A stretch of 58,796 bases of DNA, taken from positions 1 to 58,796 of the forward strand of contig NZ_VTHJ01000062.1 of NCBI RefSeq assembly GCF_008386495.1. The letters run 5' to 3'. The stretch comes from Streptomyces tailanensis (lineage in GTDB: Bacteria; Actinomycetota; Actinomycetes; Streptomycetales; Streptomycetaceae). A model generated the notes under the pieces. It did not search any database and was not told the DNA's origin. It saw nothing but the letters and a program-made list of their open reading frames with translations. Position numbers and translations under genes: made by a program. This document shows, piece by piece, positions 53,104 to 58,796 of this stretch (positions are counted from its first letter, which is position 1; each line of letters starts with the position of its first letter).

Positions 53104-54582
53104 ATGGCTGTGGATCAACTCCCGGGTCAAGTACGGGAGTTCGCCGGTTATCTGAACAAGCTGATGACCAAGCTCGACCAGGGCGGTGGCTGGTGCGCCG
53201 TTTTCTGGCAACGCGACCCCGACGGCATGCGCGCCTGTCTCGACGGCTTTGAAGTGCCGCCCTGGGACGTCGTGGAAGCGCTCATGCACGACCTCGCCGT
53301 CGCGTACGGCCCGGCGGCCGCGTCCCAGGAGACCGAGCGGGCCCGCGCCCTGCATGCGGCCTCGCTCGCCGCGTACGACTCCCGCCCCGGCGGCCGTGAC
53401 GCCCTCGGTGACCGGCTCGACGGCATGATGCGCGAACAGCGCCTCGCCGCCGAACGCACCGCCGAACTGACCCGCCTGCTCCAGGCCGCCGCCACCCAGG
53501 AGGAGGCCGATTCGCTCCGTCTCGACCTGGCCTGGGCCCACGACGACCACGAACGCGCCACCGCCCGCTGCGCCGAACTGCGCAACCGCATCGAGCACCT
53601 CGACCGCCGCGCCCCGCACACCCCTGTGCGGGGCGCGACGCGCTTTCCGGAGGAGTTCGCCGGGGACGTCGTGCGGTTGCCGGAGCAGGAGGGGCACACG
53701 CGGCAGGATTCGGGGCGCGACGGACGTACGTACACCGCCGCCTTCCCCGACCTCGACGCACCGGTCCAAGCCGCCCCGGCCCCCGCCCCCGAGCCCCACC
53801 GCCCCGACCCGGAACCCCCGGCACCGACCCCGGCGCCCACCAAGCAGCGCTCCAAGCGCCGCCCCCGCGGCGGGGCCCGTTTCGCCGGTGTCGTGGACGC
53901 GGACGAGGCCCCGCCCGTCGTGGTCCCCGAGACCGCGCCGGCCCCCGTCGCCCCGAAGGGCCGTGCCGCCCGAGGCGCCCGGTACGCCGGTGCCGCCGAG
54001 CAGGTCGAGTCGGCGCCGGCGCGGCAGGAGCAGGCCCGGCGGCAGCCGCTGGACGACGAGGCGCGGCGGGAGATCGCCGGGACCGTCGGGCAGCTCGTCC
54101 GGCTGCGTAAAGAGAGCCGCAGCGGGGAGGCGCACGCCCTTCTCGTGGAGCTCGCGTACTGGCCCGCCGATCGTTTCCCGCTGCTCGCCGCCGAGATGCA
54201 CCGGGCGGGGCTGGGTGCCGACTGGGCGACTCTTCTGTGGGAGGCGGCCTCGCTGCCGCCGGACCGGCTGGTCGCTGTCGCGGACGCGCTGAGCGTGGTG
54301 GGGCGTACCTCGGACGGGGAGCAGATGCTGCGGCAGGGTGTTCAGCGACCCGCCGAGGAGATCGGCGAGGCGGTGCTCGGGCTCGCCGCCGAGGGGCGTG
54401 AGCGGGAGGCGCGTGCGCTGCTCGACACGTATGTACACGTCCGTACTCCGGAGGAGGCGGCGCGCGTCGCGGAGGTCCATCCGCACCGGCTCGCGCCCCT
54501 TGTCCTGACGGCGGCGCGCGGTGTCTCGGAGGACCGCTACCGGGACGTGGTGCACGCACTGCGCGTGGCGGGACTCGCCTGA
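53104..54582 (+). CDS. Hypothetical protein with coiled coil and disordered Pro-rich centre
   Basis: 492 residues. The N-terminal domain (~1-75) has FAGYLNKLMTKLDQGGGWCAVFWQRDP. A coiled coil (~115-170: LTRLLQAAATQEEADSLRLDL..) is followed by a Pro/Ala-rich linker (~210-330) containing two related motifs, RGGARFAG and ARGARYAG. A helical C-terminal domain (~330-492) resembles alpha-helical repeats. Cytosolic, no named family. The upstream region has a near-palindrome AACACAACTGGTGTT (53048-53062). Monocistronic by context. Confidence 0.75.
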   Translation: MAVDQLPGQVREFAGYLNKLMTKLDQGGGWCAVFWQRDPDGMRACLDGFEVPPWDVVEALMHDLAVAYGPAAASQETERARALHAASLAAYDSRPGGRDALGDRLDGMMREQRLAAERTAELTRLLQAAATQEEADSLRLDLAWAHDDHERATARCAELRNRIEHLDRRAPHTPVRGATRFPEEFAGDVVRLPEQEGHTRQDSGRDGRTYTAAFPDLDAPVQAAPAPAPEPHRPDPEPPAPTPAPTKQRSKRRPRGGARFAGVVDADEAPPVVVPETAPAPVAPKGRAARGARYAGAAEQVESAPARQEQARRQPLDDEARREIAGTVGQLVRLRKESRSGEAHALLVELAYWPADRFPLLAAEMHRAGLGADWATLLWEAASLPPDRLVAVADALSVVGRTSDGEQMLRQGVQRPAEEIGEAVLGLAAEGREREARALLDTYVHVRTPEEAARVAEVHPHRLAPLVLTAARGVSEDRYRDVVHALRVAGLA

Positions 54583-54715
54583 GGGCGGCCCGGGGCGCGG
54601 CGGGCTTCACCACCCGAGTCACCCGGGTGATCACCCACGCGAGTGCGAAACATGATCGACTCGGCTGCTTAACGGCGATGGTCTTGCCCAGCCCGTCGAG
54701 GGGGCTTACTTTCAG

Positions 54716-54760
54716 CCTCTACGGCCTGCGTCTACGGGCGTAGAGGTACGGGCGTAGAGG
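54716..54760 (+). promoter_or_regulatory. Repeated operator-like sequence upstream of the beta-ureidopropionase gene
   Basis: ACGGGCGTAGAGG occurs twice in tandem (54734-54746, 54748-54760; 14-bp period). An inverted half, CCTCTACG, lies at 54716-54723. The site ends 42 bp before the ATG. Likely binding region of the PucR-type regulator encoded two genes downstream. Confidence 0.5.
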
Positions 54761-54802
54761 ATCGTAAGGCTCACTGACTCCCCGGTCGAAGGAGCAGCTG
54801 CA

Positions 54803-55645
54803 ATGGCCAACGTCGTACGCGCCGCCCTGGTCCAGGCGACCTGGACCGGTGACACGGAGTCCATGGTCGCCAAGCACATCGAGCACGCCCGTGAGGCCGC
54901 CCGGCAGGGCGCGAAGGTGATCGGCTTCCAGGAAGTCTTCAACTCGCCCTACTTCTGCCAGGTCCAGGAGCCCGAGCACTACCGCTGGGCGGAACCCGTG
55001 CCCGACGGGCCGACCGTCACCCGTATGCGGGAGCTCGCCCGGGAGACCGGCATGGTGATCGTCGTCCCGGTCTTCGAGATCGAGCAGTCCGGCTTCTACT
55101 ACAACACCGCCGCCGTGATCGATGCCGACGGCAGTTACCTCGGCAAGTACCGCAAACACCACATCCCCCAGGTCAAGGGCTTCTGGGAGAAGTACTACTT
55201 CAAGCCCGGCAACCTCGGTTGGCCGGTCTTCGACACGGCGGTCGGCAAGGTCGGCGTGTACATCTGCTACGACCGCCACTTCCCGGAGGGCTGGCGCCAG
55301 CTCGGCCTGAACGGCGCCCAGCTCGTCTACAACCCCTCGGCCACCCATCGCGGGCTCTCCTCCCACCTCTGGAAGCTGGAGCAGCCGGCCGCCGCCGTCG
55401 CCAACGAGTACTTCGTCGCCGCGATCAACCGGGTCGGTGTGGAGGAGTACGGGGACAACGACTTCTACGGCACCTCGTACTTCGTCGACCCCCGCGGCCA
55501 GTTCGTCGGCGAGCCGGCGAGCGACAAGGACGAGGAACTCCTCGTAAGGGACCTCGACTTCGACCTCGTCGAAAAAGTACGCACGCTGTGGGCGTTCTAC
55601 CGGGACCGCAGGCCGGACGCGTACGAAGGACTCGTCCGGCCGTGA
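54803..55645 (+). CDS. Beta-ureidopropionase / nitrilase-superfamily N-carbamoyl-beta-alanine amidohydrolase
   Basis: 280 residues. The nitrilase triad is present: Glu44 in GFQEVF, Lys in GKYRKHHIPQ (~118) and Cys in YICYDRHFPE (~154). The sequence resembles N-carbamoyl-beta-alanine amidohydrolases (last step of reductive pyrimidine degradation, yielding beta-alanine, CO2 and ammonia). An aminotransferase able to use beta-alanine follows, supporting that role. RBS AAGGAGC. N-carbamoylputrescine amidase is the main alternative. Confidence 0.9.
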   Translation: MANVVRAALVQATWTGDTESMVAKHIEHAREAARQGAKVIGFQEVFNSPYFCQVQEPEHYRWAEPVPDGPTVTRMRELARETGMVIVVPVFEIEQSGFYYNTAAVIDADGSYLGKYRKHHIPQVKGFWEKYYFKPGNLGWPVFDTAVGKVGVYICYDRHFPEGWRQLGLNGAQLVYNPSATHRGLSSHLWKLEQPAAAVANEYFVAAINRVGVEEYGDNDFYGTSYFVDPRGQFVGEPASDKDEELLVRDLDFDLVEKVRTLWAFYRDRRPDAYEGLVRP

Positions 55646-55738
55646 CGTGGGCACGATCCGTGCAGCCGTGGCACCCGCACGGCCGTACCGTCGTGACATA
55701 CGCAGTACCCGTACAGCAGTGAAAGGAGTGGTGCAGCC

Positions 55739-57025
55739 GTGACCGACGAACTGCTCGGCCGCCACAAGGCCGTGCTGCCCGACTGGCTCGCGCTCTACTA
55801 CGCCGACCCGATGGAGATCACCCACGGCGAGGGCCGCCACGTCTGGGACGCCGAGGGCAACAAGTACCTCGACTTCTTCGGCGGCATCCTCACCACGATG
55901 ACGGCGCACGCGCTGCCCGAGGTCACCAAGGCGGTGAGCGAGCAGGCCGGGCGGATCATCCACTCCTCCACGCTCTACCTCAACCGGCCGATGGTGGAAC
56001 TCGCCGAGCGCATCGCGCAGTTGTCCGGCATACCGGACGCCCGCGTCTTCTTCACCACCTCCGGCACCGAGGCCAACGACACCGCGCTGCTGCTCGCCAC
56101 CACGTACCGGCAGAGCAACCAGATCCTGGCGATGCGCAACAGCTACCACGGCCGTTCGTTCAGCGCGGTCGGCATCACCGGCAACAGGGGCTGGTCGCCG
56201 ACCTCGCTGTCCCCGCTCCAGACGCTGTACGTGCACGGCGGCGTCCGGACCCGCGGACCGTACGCCGACCTCAGTGACGCCGACTTCATCACGGCCTGCG
56301 TCGCCGACCTGGAGGACCTGCTCGGCCATGTCCGCCCGCCGGCCGCGCTGATCGCCGAGCCCATCCAGGGCGTCGGCGGCTTCACCTCACCGCCGGACGG
56401 CCTGTACGCGGCCTTCCGCGAGGTGCTCCAGCGGCACGGGGTGCTGTGGATCGCCGACGAGGTGCAGACCGGCTGGGGCCGCACCGGCGACAACTTCTGG
56501 GGCTGGCAGGCACACGGGCAGAACGGGCCGCCGGACATGCTCACCTTCGCCAAGGGCATCGGCAACGGCATGTCCATCGGCGGTGTCGTCGCCCGCGCCG
56601 AGGTCATGAACTGCCTGGACAGCAACTCGATCTCCACCTTCGGCGGCACCCAGATCACCATGGCCGCCGGCCTCGCCAACCTGGCCTACCTGGTCGAGCA
56701 CGACCTCCAGGGCAACGCCCGCCGCGTCGGCGGACTGCTCATCGAGCGGCTGCGCGCGATCACGGCCCAGGTCCCGGAGGTCAAGGAAGTACGCGGCCGG
56801 GGCCTCATGATCGGCATCGAGCTCGTCAAGCCCGGTACGGAGGAGGCCAACCCGGAGGCGGCGTCCGCCGTCCTGGAGGCCGCCCGCCGGGAGGGCCTGC
56901 TGATCGGCAAGGGCGGCGGCCACAACACCAGCGCGCTGCGCATCGCGCCCCCGCTCTCCCTGACGGTCGCCGAGGCCGAGGAGGGCGCCGACGCCCTCGA
57001 ACGCGCTCTGAGGAGCATTCAGTAA
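55739..57025 (+). CDS. Class III aminotransferase, probably beta-alanine/omega-amino acid
   Basis: 428 residues, fold type I PLP enzyme. Schiff-base Lys272 in FAKGIGNG, the Asp in IADEVQTGWGR, the SGTEAN substrate-phosphate loop and the FGGTQ turn are present. It starts 93 bp after the amidohydrolase, with RBS AAAGGAG. By context it removes the amino group of beta-alanine to malonate semialdehyde. An aspartate- or AGXT2-like specificity cannot be excluded from sequence. Confidence 0.92.
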   Translation: MTDELLGRHKAVLPDWLALYYADPMEITHGEGRHVWDAEGNKYLDFFGGILTTMTAHALPEVTKAVSEQAGRIIHSSTLYLNRPMVELAERIAQLSGIPDARVFFTTSGTEANDTALLLATTYRQSNQILAMRNSYHGRSFSAVGITGNRGWSPTSLSPLQTLYVHGGVRTRGPYADLSDADFITACVADLEDLLGHVRPPAALIAEPIQGVGGFTSPPDGLYAAFREVLQRHGVLWIADEVQTGWGRTGDNFWGWQAHGQNGPPDMLTFAKGIGNGMSIGGVVARAEVMNCLDSNSISTFGGTQITMAAGLANLAYLVEHDLQGNARRVGGLLIERLRAITAQVPEVKEVRGRGLMIGIELVKPGTEEANPEAASAVLEAARREGLLIGKGGGHNTSALRIAPPLSLTVAEAEEGADALERALRSIQ

Positions 57026-57048
57026 CGCCAGATGTAAGGAACACCGCC

Positions 57049-58614
57049 ATGACCACCGCCTTGGAACCCGCCCTTTCGGTACGCCAGGTCCTCACCCTGG
57101 ACCGGGTCCTCGCCGGAGAGCCCGAGGTGGTGGCCGGGGCCGGTCAGCTCGACCGGCCCGTGCGCTGGGTGCATGTGGCCGAGGCCGCCGACGTGGGGGT
57201 GATGCTCAGCGGCGGCGAGATGGTCCTCACCACCGGGGTCCTCCTCGCCGGCGACGAGGAGGCCCAGGCCGAGTACATCCGCTCCCTGCACCGCGCGGAG
57301 GCCTCGGCGGTCGTCCTCGGCCTCGGCCGGGCCTTCCCGACGCCGCCCGACGTGATGCGCCGGGCGGCCGAGCGGTGCGGGCTGCCCATGGTCGTACTGC
57401 ACCGGCCGTTCCCCTTCGCCGAGCTGACGGAGGAGGTGCAGTCCCGGCTCGTACGGCGCAAGTTCGCGGCGGTCAGCCTCTCCGAGGCCGTACGGACGGC
57501 GCTGACCGGGCTCATCACCGCCGGCGCCCCGCTGCAACGGCTCCTCGACGAGATCGCCAAGCACGCGGGCTGTCCGCTCGTCGTCGCCAACCTCGCCCAC
57601 CGCGTCCTCGCCACGGCGGGGGAGCGGTCCGCGGTCGACGACGTGCTGCGCGACTGGGAGCGCGTCTCCCGGCAGGCGGGCGGCAACGAGGGCGACGGCT
57701 GGGTCCGCGCCGAACTCGGCGGGCGCGGGGAGCGCTGGGGCCGGATCGTGCTGTGCGGCTACCGCGGCGACACGGCCACCGGGCGGCTGCTCGCGGACCG
57801 GGCCGCCGAGGCGCTCGTCCTGCACCGCATGCTCGGCGGCGCGACCCACAGCTGGGAGGAGCAGTCCGCGCAGAGCCTGCTGACGGACCTGGTCTCCGGC
57901 GTCGTACCCGCACGCCAGCTGCTGCCGAGGGCACGGGCCGCCGGGCTCCCCGTCAACCGCCGTACGTTCGTCCCCCTCGTCGTCCGCGACGGGGACCCGG
58001 CCCAACTCGACCGCGTCCTGCGCATGCTGGGCCTCTCGGGGCTCGTCGCCGAACTTGCGGAGGGCGCCACCGCCGTCCTGCTGAGCCTCGCCCGGGACCA
58101 GGACGCGCAGGCGTTGACGGCGCATTTCGCGACCCGGCTGCGGTCGGAGTCAGGGGTACGCACGACCGTCGTGGCCGCCGCCGAGCCGCGGACCGTGTGG
58201 GAGGACGTACCCGCCGGGCTGCGCGAGGCGCAGCATGTGGCGGACGCCGTCGCCCAGTCGTCGGCGGCCGGGCTCGACCTGCCCGTCGTCGTACGACTGC
58301 GGGACGTCCATCTACGGGGCCTGATCCGCCTCTTGCGTGACGACCCGCACGTCCAGGCCTTCGCCGAGCGGGAGTTGGACGGGTTGCTGTGCGGGGACCG
58401 GCACGCCGAGCAGGACCTGCTGCCGGTGCTGCGAACCTACCTCGCCACCGGCCGCAACAAGTCGCACACCGCCCAGCTCCACCACGTCAGCCGGCCCGCG
58501 CTGTACCGCCGCCTGGAGGCGATAGAGGCCCGGCTCGGCGTGGACCTCGACGACTTCGAGCAGGCCGCCTCCGTCCACATCGCCCTCCTCGCACACGACG
58601 CGCAACAGAGCTGA
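57049..58614 (+). CDS. PucR-family transcriptional regulator
   Basis: 521 residues from MTTALEPALSV. An N-terminal PucR domain (~10-135: VRWVHVAEAADV, GGEMVLTTG) is followed by a GGDEF-like/GAF-like middle region. A C-terminal HTH_30 (~455-515: LRTYLATGRNKSHTAQLHHV..YRRLEAIEARLGVDL) completes the layout. It lies 23 bp after the aminotransferase, so it is co-transcribed with the operon it is likely to regulate, as purine/pyrimidine-catabolism activators do. Confidence 0.93.
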   Translation: MTTALEPALSVRQVLTLDRVLAGEPEVVAGAGQLDRPVRWVHVAEAADVGVMLSGGEMVLTTGVLLAGDEEAQAEYIRSLHRAEASAVVLGLGRAFPTPPDVMRRAAERCGLPMVVLHRPFPFAELTEEVQSRLVRRKFAAVSLSEAVRTALTGLITAGAPLQRLLDEIAKHAGCPLVVANLAHRVLATAGERSAVDDVLRDWERVSRQAGGNEGDGWVRAELGGRGERWGRIVLCGYRGDTATGRLLADRAAEALVLHRMLGGATHSWEEQSAQSLLTDLVSGVVPARQLLPRARAAGLPVNRRTFVPLVVRDGDPAQLDRVLRMLGLSGLVAELAEGATAVLLSLARDQDAQALTAHFATRLRSESGVRTTVVAAAEPRTVWEDVPAGLREAQHVADAVAQSSAAGLDLPVVVRLRDVHLRGLIRLLRDDPHVQAFAERELDGLLCGDRHAEQDLLPVLRTYLATGRNKSHTAQLHHVSRPALYRRLEAIEARLGVDLDDFEQAASVHIALLAHDAQQS

Positions 58615-58665
58615 AACACCCTGGGACCTGGGAAAACGCCGGTGAAACATGCGCCCTCGAAGAGA

Positions 58666-58711
58666 TGACACCGTGCAACGCGAAACCCCCGCAGACGTGA
58701 CACCGTGCAAC
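58666..58711. repeat. Direct repeat TGACACCGTGCAAC
   Basis: Identical 14-mers at 58666-58679 and 58698-58711 (32-bp period) lie in the region after pucR. They may be an operator for a gene beyond the window or a short duplication. Confidence 0.4.
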
Positions 58712-58754
58712 TCAAACCCGATCTCCGGGCTTCCTACTCTCCTGGGGCGGGCGT

Positions 58755-58796
58755 CGGAAGTGCCGTCTGCCCTGCGGGCGGACGACGGCACTTCCG
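58755..58796. terminator. Hairpin at the window's right edge
   Basis: CGGAAGTGCCGTC (58755-58767) pairs perfectly with GACGGCACTTCCG (58784-58796): 13 bp with a 16-nt loop, 140 bp after pucR. Probable terminator of the pyrimidine-catabolism operon; it may continue outside the window. Confidence 0.55.

Noticed and set aside
1..58796. CRISPR arrays and rRNA operons
   Set aside because: No regularly spaced repeats or rRNA-like stretches were seen.

Overview
The window is high-GC actinobacterial DNA, almost certainly Streptomyces. It shows strong G/C third-position bias, ATGA-overlapped operons, GTG starts, an MbtH-dependent nonribosomal peptide synthetase (NRPS), and several Streptomyces-type families (DUF6278, DUF5919, DUF6262). 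It falls into three parts.

(1) 1-9.8 kb: the end of a secondary-metabolite operon. An NRPS entering from the left (end of C, then A-T-C*-A-T-C) is translationally coupled to a SyrP/TauD-type dioxygenase, an MbtH protein, a small membrane protein and a tandem GNAT acetyltransferase. The middle C domain has lost its HH motif, and the second A domain has a beta-amino-acid-like pocket. The operon stops abruptly in a 28-codon stub where mobile DNA begins.

(2) 9.8-39 kb: an accessory region built by tyrosine recombinases. It holds a RIT-type element (three ATGA-coupled recombinases inside 53-bp inverted repeats, 10383-13757), remnants of a methyltransferase and an MFS transporter, and then a 14.3-kb element (15192-29483). 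This element splits a second methyltransferase gene exactly at its SAM-binding loop. The left half ends in GATGG, the right half resumes at GACGG, and 11-bp inverted repeats sit at the junctions. Its right side holds a four-gene Tn554-like recombinase module. Its left side carries a 2,080-residue secreted RHS protein with a Cys-rich variable tip, an ankyrin-repeat protein that may be its immunity partner, and a decayed FAD-disulfide reductase. To the right are a HAD/DUF5919/NUDIX/HD cluster that shares a 10-bp repeated motif, a T-box leader in front of an archaeal-type aspartyl-tRNA synthetase, a P-loop kinase-like protein, and a phage/AICE-type integrase amid non-coding debris.

(3) 39-58.8 kb: chromosomal housekeeping and catabolic genes. 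These are a PcaD-PcaC fusion, a metallo-beta-lactamase-fold hydrolase, exonuclease III, a secreted SGNH esterase, DUF6278, a frameshifted S15-type peptidase, a membrane-anchored protein, gamma-glutamyltransferase, a ClpC-like ATPase, methionine aminopeptidase divergent from a small XRE regulator, and a probable beta-alanine/pyrimidine-catabolism operon (beta-ureidopropionase, class III aminotransferase, PucR regulator).

The strongest candidate for something new is the 14.3-kb transposon-like unit carrying an RHS/ankyrin pair as cargo. Removing it with one copy of the GAYGG core restores a 189-codon methyltransferase frame.
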